A stretch of 46,931 nucleotides of DNA from an uncultured Eubacteriales bacterium (GCA_900314355.1 OMUY01000025.1:1-46931), one strand, 5' to 3'; shown: positions 19,587 to 28,218, numbered from the stretch's first letter. A program made the numbers and translations. The notes: generated from the sequence alone by a model not told the origin.

Positions 19587-19660
19587 GCTTTTTGCGATAT
19601 TATCGTTATAATGATATCGGGCGGCGATCCGTGCAGATTGAGTTTCCGCTTTTTGCGATA
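19587..19660 (+). promoter_or_regulatory. Repeated promoter-like element upstream of rpe
   Basis: The 13-base sequence GCTTTTTGCGATA occurs twice, at 19587-19599 and 19648-19660. Each copy is associated with a -10-like box: TATAAT at 19607-19612 (with TTGCTT 16 bases upstream) and a TATAAA shortly after the second copy. It could be a pair of tandem rpe promoters or a regulator site. The rest of 19510-19738 shows nothing else. Confidence 0.4.
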
Positions 19661-19738
19661 ATATAAAAGAGAAAATTCAAGCGGATTAATCCCTTTTATT
19701 TAAATATAATTTTCAATTAATTCAGGCAGGTAAAAAAA

Positions 19739-20377
19739 ATGGTAATATCACCTTCAATTCTTTCGGCCGATTTTTCAAAGCTCGGCGACGAAATAATATC
19801 ACTCGAAAAAAACGGAGCCGACTGGATACATGTCGATGTCATGGACGGCTGTTTTGTCCCGAACATCTCTTTCGGTCAGCCGGTAATAAAATCAATCAGA
19901 AAAGTGACAAACATTCCTTTCGACGTTCATCTTATGATAGACGAACCGATCAGGTATATTGACGATTTCGCAAAATGCGGTTCCGACATAATCACATTTC
20001 ATCTTGAGGCGGCAGAAAATCCGATGAAAGTAATCGAGAAAATAAAATCTGTCGGCAAAAAACCGTCCGTTTCCATAAAGCCCGCGACAAAAGCGGAAGA
20101 TGTTCTGCCATATATAAAGGATGTTTTTATGGTTCTTGTTATGACTGTGGAACCGGGCTTCGGAGGACAGAAGTTTAATAGTTTCATGCTGCCTAAAATC
20201 AGAACGATAAGAGAAGCGGCGAAGAAAGAAAACCCAAAGCTTTTCATAGAGGTGGACGGCGGACTGAATGAGAAGACATCTAAGATATGCAAAGAAGCCG
20301 GCGCCGATGTTATAGTTGCGGGAAGTTATGTATTTAAAGCGGAGGACAGAGCGGAAGCGATAAATTCTCTCAGATGA
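19739..20377 (+). CDS. rpe: Ribulose-phosphate 3-epimerase
   Basis: Interconverts ribulose-5-phosphate and xylulose-5-phosphate in the pentose phosphate pathway. It has 212 residues in a TIM barrel. Conserved motifs are SILSADFSKLGDEI at the start, HVDVMDGCFVPNISFG, HLMIDEP, VMTVEPGFGGQKF and EVDGGLN. It has its own upstream region; no convincing terminator was found after it. The usual rsgA/rpe neighbourhood of Bacillota is not present. Confidence 0.95.
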   Translation: MVISPSILSADFSKLGDEIISLEKNGADWIHVDVMDGCFVPNISFGQPVIKSIRKVTNIPFDVHLMIDEPIRYIDDFAKCGSDIITFHLEAAENPMKVIEKIKSVGKKPSVSIKPATKAEDVLPYIKDVFMVLVMTVEPGFGGQKFNSFMLPKIRTIREAAKKENPKLFIEVDGGLNEKTSKICKEAGADVIVAGSYVFKAEDRAEAINSLR

Positions 20378-20477
20378 ATTACTAAGTTTAAATACCGAAA
20401 TTCTTCAATACAGAGTCCGATTGACAGATTTCGCCGGAGATGAAAACAGTCTGCGAAATAATAAAGTTATTTACAAC

Positions 20478-20506
20478 TTGATTTAAATAATCTGTATTAT
20501 TATAAT
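20478..20506 (+). promoter_or_regulatory. Promoter of the zinc-ribbon membrane protein gene
   Basis: TTGATT, 17 bases, TATAAT, 39 bases before the ATG at 20546. Confidence 0.75.
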
Positions 20507-20545
20507 AGTAAAATAAATTATCAAACGTGAGAGAGAAGTCTTTTT

Positions 20546-21613
20546 ATGGATTATAAAGGTGAAAAATGCCCCATATGCGGTCGTGAATTTATCGACGGGG
20601 ATGATGTCGTGGTCTGCCCGGAATGCGGAACGCCGTATCACAGGGCGTGCTGGTCAGGCAGATGCGTAAACGAGCAGAAGCACGGAAGTTTTGTCTGGTC
20701 TCCGAAAAAAAATCCCGCGTCCGTAAATACTAATCAACAGGGCGTGGGCTTTATCGACTGCCCCGTATGCGGCGCGCAGAATCCTCCCGGAAGCAAAGTG
20801 TGCAGAGTATGCGGTTCCGAGCTTAAAGCCGAAAACACGAATAATCCGTCCGACCAAGGCGGCGGATCTTTTGACTCTTTCGGCGGAAACACCGGAAACG
20901 GCGGGAATTTTTCGTTCCCGTTCGGCCGCTATTCCCCTTATCAGAATCCCGCGGTCAGAAACGCTCAGGCTAAATACGGAATGAAAAATATCGGAGGAGT
21001 CGTCCCTGTCGGAGACGCCGCCGAATATATTCAAAGAGAAAGCGACAAGTATATCGGGAAAATGATAAAAATGGACGATGACGGCACTAAGCTTTCTTGG
21101 AACTGGTCGGCGTTTATTTTCTCGTTTTTCTGGTGTTTTTACAGAAAAATGATTACAGTCGGAATTGCCATGATGATGATATTTCTTTCGATAACTCTTC
21201 TTTCAAACACTCTTCCGACGTTTATATACGAAAAATTCAAGCCGGACGTCTACGCCGAATATCAGGCGGAAATGACAAAAGTTTCGGGCGAGGTATCAAG
21301 CGTCTATTCCGGAAATACAGATCAGGCTCAGGCTTTGGATGACATTCAAAAGCTTGCATCGTCTCCCGTAGTCATGACGTCGGCTGTAATGCAGCTGGCT
21401 CTCGACCTCATAGCGTCGGTAGTATTCGGATTTTTCGCGAATTACTTTTATAAAAAAAGAATGATACAAGATGTTCAGGCCATAAGAGAAATCGCCGAGG
21501 GTCAAAATGAATATCATATCTATTTGCTTCAGCGCGGAGGCGTTTCCGTCGGCTACGTCCTTCTCGCGATTTTCCTCGCTTATCTTCTTGAATTTATCGG
21601 ATTTATCGTCTGA
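20546..21613 (+). CDS. RING-like/zinc-ribbon protein with DUF2628 membrane domain
   Basis: The protein has 355 residues. The N-terminus (residues 8-48) has the cysteine/histidine pattern of a RING or PHD-type finger: CPICG, CPECG, YHRACW and a further Cys. A second zinc ribbon, CPVCG...CRVCG, follows near residues 72-90, then a Gly/Asn-rich linker. The C-terminal half contains LSWNWSAFIFSFFWCFYRKM, the DUF2628 signature, with three or four membrane segments. Both zinc domains face the cytoplasm if the C-terminal topology follows the family. The function is unknown. It probably shares a transcript with rlmD, 14 bases downstream. Confidence 0.75.
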   Translation: MDYKGEKCPICGREFIDGDDVVVCPECGTPYHRACWSGRCVNEQKHGSFVWSPKKNPASVNTNQQGVGFIDCPVCGAQNPPGSKVCRVCGSELKAENTNNPSDQGGGSFDSFGGNTGNGGNFSFPFGRYSPYQNPAVRNAQAKYGMKNIGGVVPVGDAAEYIQRESDKYIGKMIKMDDDGTKLSWNWSAFIFSFFWCFYRKMITVGIAMMMIFLSITLLSNTLPTFIYEKFKPDVYAEYQAEMTKVSGEVSSVYSGNTDQAQALDDIQKLASSPVVMTSAVMQLALDLIASVVFGFFANYFYKKRMIQDVQAIREIAEGQNEYHIYLLQRGGVSVGYVLLAIFLAYLLEFIGFIV

Positions 21614-21627
21614 CTCATATTTTCGGC

Positions 21628-23013
21628 ATGGAAAAAAATCAGGAAGTAAAATTAAAAATAGAATCCGTTTCGTCCGAAGGATCGGGCGTAGCCCATTATG
21701 ATGGCGAGGCGGTATTCGTTTCGGGAGTCTGTCCAGGAGACGAAATAATCTGCCATATAATTAAGGCGAAGAAAACATACTCGATAGGAAAGGCTGTAAA
21801 AATAATATCTCCGTCTGCCGACAGGACAGAAAACGACTGCCCCGCGTTTCCTTCATGCGGAGGATGCGTCTACAGAGCCGTCAAATACGACGCGGAAAAG
21901 AAAATAAAATACCGCCGGGTCGAGGACGATTTAAAACGGATAGGAAAAATAGATATTAAGCCGGAGGAAGTGTCATCGGCTTCCGAAAACACAAGGTACA
22001 GAAATAAAGCCGAATATCCCGTCAGATTATTCGGCGGAAAGGTCGTATGCGGTTTTTTCGCGAAAAAAAGCCACAGGGTAATAGATGTTTCCGATTGTCT
22101 TCTTCAGCCGGCTGAATTTTCAAAAATATGCTCGGCTGTAAAAAGGTTTATAGAAAAAAATCATATTACTGTTTATGACGAGGAAAGCGGAAAAGGTCTT
22201 GTGCGTCATGTTTATCTCAGGAAGGCCGAGGTCACCGGAGAAATCATGGTCTGCCTCGTGATTAACGGCGAAAAAATTCCAAAGAGCGAAGATTTCGTAA
22301 AATGTATATTAAATTCGGCGGACAATATTAAATCGGTTGTACTGAACGTAAACAGGGATAAAACAAACGTAATCCTCGGGAAGAAAAATATCAACCTGTT
22401 TGGCGGCGGTTACATATTCGACGTTTTGGCAGGCGTTAAAATCAGGCTTTCGCCGCTGTCGTTTTATCAGGTAAACCATGCGGCGGCTGAGATTCTTTAT
22501 TCATCTGTCATGGAATTTCTGTCTCCCGAAGGGACGGAAAATATTGTAGATTTGTACTGCGGAGCCGGCACAATAGGCTTATCGCTCGCGAAGTACGTAA
22601 AATCCGTATCAGGCGTTGAGATTAATCCGGACGCAGTAAAAGACGCGAAGGAAAACGCCAAATTAAATAAAGTAGAAAACGCCGAATTTTTTTTGGGAGA
22701 TGCGTCCGAAGCGGCTGAGAAATTTTTAAAAGAAGGAAGAAAAATCGATGCCGTCATAGTTGACCCGCCGAGAAAGGGTCTTGACCGTTCGCTGATTGAA
22801 ACTATATGCAAAATGAATCCCGAAAGGGTTGTATATGTTTCATGCGACCCGGCTACTTTTTCAAGGGATTTGTCATATTTCGCCGAAAAAAACTTTATGG
22901 CGGAAAAAATCAGACCTGTCGATATGTTCCCGAGAACGGCAGGAATTGAAAACGTCGCGCTTATCGCGAGGAATATTAGAAAAATTGAGGAGATTGAAAA
23001 AAATGAAAAATGA
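21628..23013 (+). CDS. rlmD: 23S rRNA (uracil-C5)-methyltransferase, RlmD/RumA family
   Basis: A SAM-dependent RNA m5U methyltransferase of 461 residues. An N-terminal TRAM domain (VKLKIESVSSEGSGVAHYDG) is followed by the iron-sulfur cysteines CPAFPSCGGC near residue 71, the SAM motif VDLYCGAGTIGLSL, VDPPRKGLD and the catalytic-cysteine motif YVSCDPATFSRDL. Whether it modifies U1939, U747 or both cannot be told from sequence. It overlaps the next small gene by 11 bases. Confidence 0.93.
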   Translation: MEKNQEVKLKIESVSSEGSGVAHYDGEAVFVSGVCPGDEIICHIIKAKKTYSIGKAVKIISPSADRTENDCPAFPSCGGCVYRAVKYDAEKKIKYRRVEDDLKRIGKIDIKPEEVSSASENTRYRNKAEYPVRLFGGKVVCGFFAKKSHRVIDVSDCLLQPAEFSKICSAVKRFIEKNHITVYDEESGKGLVRHVYLRKAEVTGEIMVCLVINGEKIPKSEDFVKCILNSADNIKSVVLNVNRDKTNVILGKKNINLFGGGYIFDVLAGVKIRLSPLSFYQVNHAAAEILYSSVMEFLSPEGTENIVDLYCGAGTIGLSLAKYVKSVSGVEINPDAVKDAKENAKLNKVENAEFFLGDASEAAEKFLKEGRKIDAVIVDPPRKGLDRSLIETICKMNPERVVYVSCDPATFSRDLSYFAEKNFMAEKIRPVDMFPRTAGIENVALIARNIRKIEEIEKNEK

Positions 23014-23245
23014 AAAAGACTTACCCGAAGCTACCGACGAAGACATTGAAAAATGGCTTGACGAAATAGATTTTGATGTATTATTTGACGAGGCTGTAGC
23101 AAAAATGCCGGAGGAGGAAAAAGAAAAAATCCGTCAGGAAAGTCAAGAGCTGTTCAGCGTCGAAACGATCGAAGAGAGAATGAAGGTTTTAAAAAAATAC
23201 CATCCTGAAAGATTTACAAAAGACGGTTGTCTTATTTTTGACTGA
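23003..23245 (+). CDS. Small acidic hypothetical protein
   Basis: An 80-residue protein in a different frame, overlapping the last 11 bases of rlmD. The ATG at 23003 has GAGGAG ten bases upstream inside rlmD. It is rich in Asp and Glu (ATDEDIEKWLDEIDFDVLFD, then MPEEEKEKIRQESQELF), predicted helical, with no membrane segment. I do not recognise the family. A clean intrinsic terminator 74 bases after its stop and the coupled position support a real gene that ends the rlmD transcript. Confidence 0.65.
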   Translation: MKNEKDLPEATDEDIEKWLDEIDFDVLFDEAVAKMPEEEKEKIRQESQELFSVETIEERMKVLKKYHPERFTKDGCLIFD

Positions 23246-23318
23246 CAAGTTTGAAACATGTGTCTGCCGCCGAGAGTTTGATTTTCAAAGCTCGGTACAT
23301 TCATGATAACATAAAATT

Positions 23319-23340
23319 TACCGCTCGGTTTTGAGCGGTA
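23319..23340 (+). terminator. Terminator after rlmD and the small gene
   Basis: TACCGCTC and GAGCGGTA form an 8-bp stem with a 6-base loop, directly followed by TTTTTT. Confidence 0.92.
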
Positions 23341-23603
23341 TTTTTTATGCGATGAAAAAAGTCCGAATATGTTTTTTGAATCTATCGTATTTCAAAAAGG
23401 AGACAGCCGTCTATAAAACGATGTAAATTTCAGAAAAAAAATAAAATATCCGACATTATGCGGCAGATAAGTTTCAAACGCGTATTCGTATCTTGAAAGA
23501 AAAAATATCCGCGAGTACCGGACGAATATGGTTTCGATTAAAATTACGCTCTTGAAAGGTATGACGCAGTTTTTCTTCTGTCTGCTGCCGGCAGGTACAG
23601 TGT
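23341..23603. other. Intergenic, probable degraded sequence
   Basis: No intact gene. The stretch carries short interrupted frames and a ribosome-site-like AAAAAGGAGA at 23394-23403 with no usable start after it. It leads into the transporter remnants, so it is probably eroded coding sequence that I cannot assign. Confidence 0.4.
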
Positions 23604-23720
23604 TCTGCCGGACTTGTCGCAATTACCGCCGGATGTGACGTCGTGACGCCGGTAGGTGCGTTTTTCATAGGAGTTATCGCCGGCTTCCTCTGCGTGTTCG
23701 GAGTTGAGTTTTTCGATAGA
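23604..23720 (+). pseudogene. Ammonium transporter (Amt) fragment
   Basis: Frame starting at 23610 reads GLVAITAGCDVVTPVGAFFI and then GVIAGFLCVFGVEFFD, the conserved central-to-late part of Amt/MEP ammonium channels (GLVAITAGC is a hallmark). Only about 36 residues remain of a protein normally near 400. Just upstream, ACAGTGTTCTGCCGG looks like the preceding Asn-Gly-Val-Leu-Ala-Gly codons with one base lost. Downstream the similarity stops abruptly at about 23718, where the frame runs into a stop and a different transporter begins. Confidence 0.7.
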
Positions 23721-24300
23721 ACGTTCCGACGTGACGTCCGTAAAAGCCGTTGTAGATAATTTCGCGCCGTCCGTAGCCAATTTTCTTCTGCCTCTTTTGG
23801 CGAGGCTCATTACCGGCGAAAACACGCTTTGCAATATAAAAATTTACAGGTATCTTTTTCCGCCTATGCTCGCCGTGGGATTTTTCCTGTCCCTGTTTGT
23901 ATATGTGAACACGGAGGAAAAGGTTATCAGGGCGAAAACTCATGTAATATCTGTAAAGTTTTCGGACGCGTTCCGCTCCGTCGCGAGAAATAAATATTTC
24001 TGGATTATATCTCTCGCCGGATGGCTCGGTTTTCTCGAAAGTTCTTTCGGAAATATAATAGGTTGGATGTACAATTATCAGCACGCGTGCACCGCCGCCG
24101 AATATTCCGTAATAACCATGATTTCCGGCAACGCGTCGTTCTGACCGATGCTTATCGCCCCGTTCTGCATCAGAAAATTCGGAAAAAGAAAATACTTATA
24201 GTCACAAATATTTTAAATATCGGCTTGATACTTTTGATAATTAAAATTTCGGCAGACAATCCGGTTTTGATTTTATATAAAATATGTCCTGACGGAGGAC
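23719..24300 (+). pseudogene. Broken GPH-family (MelB-like) sugar symporter
   Basis: From ERSDVTSVKAVVDNFAPS (23719 on) about 140 codons read as the middle of a glycoside-pentoside-hexuronide:cation symporter, with membrane segments and the basic loop VNTEEKVIRAKTHVISVKF. The N-terminal half is missing. A TGA at 24142-24144 sits where NASF-W-PML is expected, so it is probably a TGG-to-TGA mutation. About 50 bases later a frameshift is needed to continue from KFGKRK into ILIVTNILNIG. The C-terminal end is also missing. This is a decayed remnant, not a short functional gene. Confidence 0.75.
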
Positions 24301-24304
24301 AAAA

Positions 24305-24336
24305 ATCGGGAGCCGTTTTTTTGCGCGGTTCCCGAT
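24305..24336 (+). terminator. Terminator after the transporter remnant
   Basis: ATCGGGAGCCG and CGGTTCCCGAT form an 11-bp stem with one G-U pair and a 10-base loop, followed by TATTATTTT. Probably the original terminator of the broken symporter gene. Confidence 0.75.
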
Positions 24337-24392
24337 TATTATTTTACTTTAGTTTATTATTTTTTGAAAATTCTTGAAAACAGCTTTTTAAT

Positions 24393-25992
24393 TTAGGCGA
24401 AAAGCGTATTGAAGAAATTTTTGAGCGATTTTGAAGTGCTTGTGTTGAATTTGTCGGCGGGAATGTTTTCGCTTGTGAGCGGTATCAGGTTGTCATTGCC
24501 GTCAATCGTCATAAACTGCGGGAATTTCTTGAAGTTTTTTACAGTCGGCTGTCCATCGGTATTCAATATATCGGCGAGGAGTTCGAATATTCCGTTGGGA
24601 TAAAGATTATGTCTGCAGTTCGCTATATACCAAGTTGAATCAGGGCTTGCGCCGACTGACGCGTCTACTATTTTGTCAGGGGATATGTATCCGCCGAGAC
24701 CGAGATTTTCCCTTTCGGATATGTACTCGTCGGTCAGCGTTTTTCCGACGTCTGAGCTGTATGAGCCCATGGAGGTGTATCTGAGGCTTATCATATCGTC
24801 GGACTGATCGTCGCACCCTTCGATAATAGGAGCGAGCTGATAGCCGTATTTTGTAATGACGCTGAATCCCGCGCCCGTCTTTTTGAGATTGTCTATTATC
24901 TCTCTGTACTTTACCTGATAATTGTAGTGATAGTCGTCTATTTTCTCAATAAGTTTCGCGTATTCGTTCTCTCTGCCCGAGAATACGAGCTTTTTGGCGT
25001 CCTCGTAATCTTCGTCGTCCACCATAGCCCAGTAGCCGGGCATTGTGCCGTATGTTTCGAGAATTAAATCGGGCATGAGCTGATTTTTAACTTTTTTATA
25101 AATTTTTTTCTACTTCGGAGAGAGGTATATTCAGAAGTTTGAATGAATTCAGAACCGATACGAAAGCAATGCCGAGAGCCGCGGCGTCGGCGTATTTAGA
25201 ATCGAGTTTTGAAATAATCTCGTCCTTGTCTATTCTGAGGTATCTTTCAAGGGCGTTCGCGTCAAGTTTGAGCTTGCCGGAAAATACGTCGGAAATTGCC
25301 GTTATTCCCAAACAGGTAGGCCATGAAAATTCCACGTTGTTTATCGGCAGAGAATCGGCGTACTTCGCTATAAATTCAAGTCCTGCCGTGCATCCTTCGC
25401 ATCTGAAAATAAAATTAATTTTTTCCGCGCCTGTTTTTCTTAAAATTTCCTGCGCGTAAACATATATCATATCAGCCGTTACACCCGGGTCGAGACGCCA
25501 GTCGTATCCTACGCTGTCGCCGTCCGACCTCGTCACGTCTGTGCCGTAATCGGTAATGAAAAATACTTTGTCCCAGCGTCTCATATTTTTGACGTTGTCC
25601 GGATTGTATTTCCAAAGTACTCCGGAACCGTTCGACGCTTCTCCGTTGTTGTCAAGTTTGAGTTTTGAAAATATCGGCTCAACTGATTTTAATACGGCGG
25701 CGCAGTAATCGTGGTAATTACCCGTCGCGATGCCTTTTGCGAGAGGGGCGGCTATTTCTTTAGCTACAGCCGACGCGTCGATGTCTGTCAAGTCGTAGGC
25801 GAGTTTTTCAGAGTTTGGATCGTTTTTGTCGGAGTAGATATAATGCATGTCGTTTATTCCGCCTATTACCATCGTCGGATATTTCGTGCCGTTTTTGGTA
25901 GCGGCGTCCGCAGAAAGCGGAAAAGAAAACGCGGCGGATAAAATAAAAGTCAATGACAGAATAATACATATTGTCTTTTTAAGTTTTTTCAT
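24393..25992 (-). pseudogene. Secreted LCAT-like alpha/beta hydrolase, split by a frameshift
   Basis: Two leftward frames (25992-25096 and 25076-24393) together make one protein of about 530 residues. The first begins with a signal peptide (MKKLKKTICIILSLTFILSA) and carries YDWRLDPG, typical of lecithin:cholesterol acyltransferase-like lipases. The second carries YGTMPGYWAMV, VDASVGASPDSTWY and a late NCRH that could supply the catalytic histidine. The frames meet at a run of seven A residues (25103-25109): one A fewer would read through as VEKIYKKVKNQLMPDLILE. Where a GxSxG serine is expected the sequence is FRCEGCTAG, so the nucleophile may be Cys or lost. It is either a recent pseudogene, a sequencing error or slippage-dependent expression. 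Confidence 0.7.
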
Positions 25993-26261
25993 ATTGCGTA
26001 TCCCTTTTAATTCTCATTTTTAATTAATTATACTACATTTATTTGTATTAATATAAATATAATTATTAACAATTTGTTAACAAAACATATGTTTATTTAA
26101 AAAATTTAATATACATTAATATGAATATGTTTAATACATGACAAATGTCAGCAGTTTTTAGGTTAAGTTTGTAAATATTATGTGAACAAAAATTTTTTAT
26201 CTTCTTGAAATAACTGTGCGTAAGGTGCGTAATACGGCAGTTTAATGAGCCTAAATAAAAA
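25993..26261. other. AT-rich intergenic region with palindromes
   Basis: No gene. It holds a 12-base palindrome TTTGTTAACAAA (26073-26084), a TGACA-N2-TGTCA inverted repeat (26139-26150), and a leftward TATAAT about 45 bases before the hydrolase start with only a poor -35 box. Confidence 0.45.
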
Positions 26262-26287
26262 ATCCCGGAAAAAAATTTATCCGGGAT
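26262..26287 (-). terminator. Terminator after the acyl-CoA ligase gene
   Basis: ATCCCGGA and TCCGGGAT form an 8-bp stem. Leftward reading continues into TTTTTT. It lies 25 bases after the stop of the ligase gene. Confidence 0.9.
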
Positions 26288-26311
26288 ATTTTATATAATA
26301 AAATTTGTTTC

Positions 26312-28012
26312 TTATTTCTTGTTCGGAGAAAGCTCCGCAAGTTTCAGGAAATCGACCTTTTCAAGCTTTGTTCTCGGCAGCGCTTCGATAAATCTGATGT
26401 CCCTCGGAACGGAGAATCTGTTTATCTTGTCTTCTACTGTCTTTTTGATCTCCTCTGTGAATTTCTCTTTTTCGTCGTCTGACGCTGCAGTGTCATTTAA
26501 AACCGTGAAAAGTCTGACTATTGCCTTGTTGTTTTCGTCAAATCCCTGTACAGCGCAGCATTCCTTTACAAAAGGAAGAGATGTGACGAGCTTTTCTATG
26601 TCGTTGGGATATACGTTGTATCCGGAAATTATTATAAGCTTTTTTGTTCTTCCCTTGAAATGTATGAATCCTTCTTCATCGTACATCGCGAGATCTCCCG
26701 TAAGAACCCATTTTACGCCGTCTTCGTCGGTGTAAAGTCCTACGCCGTCTTTTCTGTCTTTTGTCAGGTAGCCAGTCATCATTGTCGGACCGCTTACGGC
26801 TATCTGACCTACCTGCCCGTACGGAACTTTTTTGTTGTTCTCATCCCACATCTCAATTCTGAGACCCGGAAGAGGTTCGCCGATAGTTCCGGGTTTGTTT
26901 TTCCAAGGACGGTTTACTGTGCACGCTGCCGTGCATTCGGTAAGTCCCCATCCCGCGCATATAGACGCGCTCGATCCGTTTTTCGACAGGATTTTTTCCA
27001 TTCTGTGCACAAAATCCGGAGTGACCTCGTCGCCGCCGGCGTAGAGAACCTTAATGTTTTTGAGGAAGGGTCCGTCAAAATCCGGAGTATCCATCAGTTT
27101 TTTGAACATATTTGGAACGCCGTTGAATTCCGTGACTTTTTCGGTCTTCATTATTTCGATGAATTTATCTGCATCGAATTTCGGAAGGAAAACCGCCATA
27201 GCACCCTTGTGAAGAGCGGAAAGTCCGCCGGCGCAGAAACCGTACGCGTGGAAAAACGGCATAGAGCATATTTCCGTGTCAACTCCAATTTCAGATACGG
27301 GCGTATTCTGCGCGCCGAGCATATATATCTGATTGTTGAGCGCTGTGTTCTGAAGTTGTATTGTTTTGCTGTTTCCTGTTGTTCCGCCGCCGTTTGCGTA
27401 AATCGCTATGTCCTGACCGTTGTCGTGAAGTCCGTCAACCGTTTTTCCCTGATATTTTTTGATTATATCAATAAATATGTCGGCTTTTTTTAAATCCTTC
27501 GTGAAAGGAGCGGCGTCGGGAGATATTTTTGCCGAATACTTGTCCGGCAAAGCGTATTCCGAAGGAAGAACCACTATGACGGGAACGTCTGATTTTTTGA
27601 TGTAATCGGCGTATTTCGGCAGGAACATGTCATATACCATTATTCCCTTTGACTCTGTCAAATCCATTATTTCGAGCAAAGCGTCGCCCTGTAAAAGCGG
27701 ATGAACAAAATTTACTATAACGCCGAGTTTATTAAGCGCCATGAAAGTTATCATACCTTCGGCGCAAGTCGGCATAAATACGGTGAAGCAGTCGCCTCTT
27801 TTGTATCCCAATTCGTTTTTAAAGTAGTAGGAAAGCGCGTCGACGTCGGAAAGAAATTCCTTTTTGCCGTGCTTCATGGAGTAGTGTTTGAACACATTAT
27901 ATTCGCCGTATTTTTCGGTGTTTTTTATGTAGTAGTCGTAGCAGTTCATATTTTCCGGATTGTATTCTTTGTCTCTCGCGATTACAGCCGGAACTTTTCC
28001 GTATTCGAACAT
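26312..28012 (-). CDS. AMP-forming acyl-CoA ligase (ANL superfamily)
   Basis: The protein has 566 residues with the ANL motifs: the ATP loop ANGGGTTGNSKTIQ near residues 206-219 (Gly-rich instead of the usual TSGTTG), GWGLTE at 354-359, LTGD at 437-440, FKGRTKKLIIISGYNVYP after it, and the C-terminal catalytic lysine region LPRTKLEKVDF. It has no carrier domain. It therefore forms an acyl-AMP and most likely transfers the acyl group to CoA or to a separate carrier protein. Its chain-length preference is unknown. It follows the four-domain reductase in the same direction with a 206-base gap containing a terminator, so it is probably a separate unit with a related role. Confidence 0.85.
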   Translation of the reverse strand: MFEYGKVPAVIARDKEYNPENMNCYDYYIKNTEKYGEYNVFKHYSMKHGKKEFLSDVDALSYYFKNELGYKRGDCFTVFMPTCAEGMITFMALNKLGVIVNFVHPLLQGDALLEIMDLTESKGIMVYDMFLPKYADYIKKSDVPVIVVLPSEYALPDKYSAKISPDAAPFTKDLKKADIFIDIIKKYQGKTVDGLHDNGQDIAIYANGGGTTGNSKTIQLQNTALNNQIYMLGAQNTPVSEIGVDTEICSMPFFHAYGFCAGGLSALHKGAMAVFLPKFDADKFIEIMKTEKVTEFNGVPNMFKKLMDTPDFDGPFLKNIKVLYAGGDEVTPDFVHRMEKILSKNGSSASICAGWGLTECTAACTVNRPWKNKPGTIGEPLPGLRIEMWDENNKKVPYGQVGQIAVSGPTMMTGYLTKDRKDGVGLYTDEDGVKWVLTGDLAMYDEEGFIHFKGRTKKLIIISGYNVYPNDIEKLVTSLPFVKECCAVQGFDENNKAIVRLFTVLNDTAASDDEKEKFTEEIKKTVEDKINRFSVPRDIRFIEALPRTKLEKVDFLKLAELSPNKK

Positions 28013-28186
28013 ATCTTTTTCTCCGTTTTCTTTTATTATTTTAAATATATGTATATTTTAAATAATAAAGAAAATTTATCAATTATTTTGAAATCAAATG
28101 CGTATTATTTAAATTAATATACATAAAAAAATAATTGAATTGAATAAACTTCCAAATTATTAAATAAAATTTGAATGCAAAATAAA

Positions 28187-28212
28187 ATAAGGAGCCGTTT
28201 TCGACTCCTTAT
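28187..28212 (-). terminator. Terminator after the four-domain reductase gene
   Basis: ATAAGGAGTCG and CGGCTCCTTAT (leftward reading) form an 11-bp stem with one G-U pair and a 4-base loop, followed by TTTTATTTTG. It begins seven bases after the stop codon at 28219. Confidence 0.88.
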
Positions 28213-28218
28213 TTTTTA

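Noticed and set aside
24142-24144. Possible TGA-as-tryptophan recoding, because a TGA stands where Trp is expected in the symporter remnant
   Set aside because: TGA is the normal stop of lepA, hemW, mtaB and rlmD, and Trp is coded by TGG throughout; the remnant also has a frameshift and missing ends.
23704-24144. An intact short transporter gene
   Set aside because: It has only the middle of a GPH symporter, begins in the join with the Amt scrap and ends at a mutated Trp codon.
26660-27493. Long open frame (277 codons) antisense to the acyl-CoA ligase gene
   Set aside because: No recognisable protein, no ribosome site, and the opposite strand codes for a full-length ligase with all motifs.
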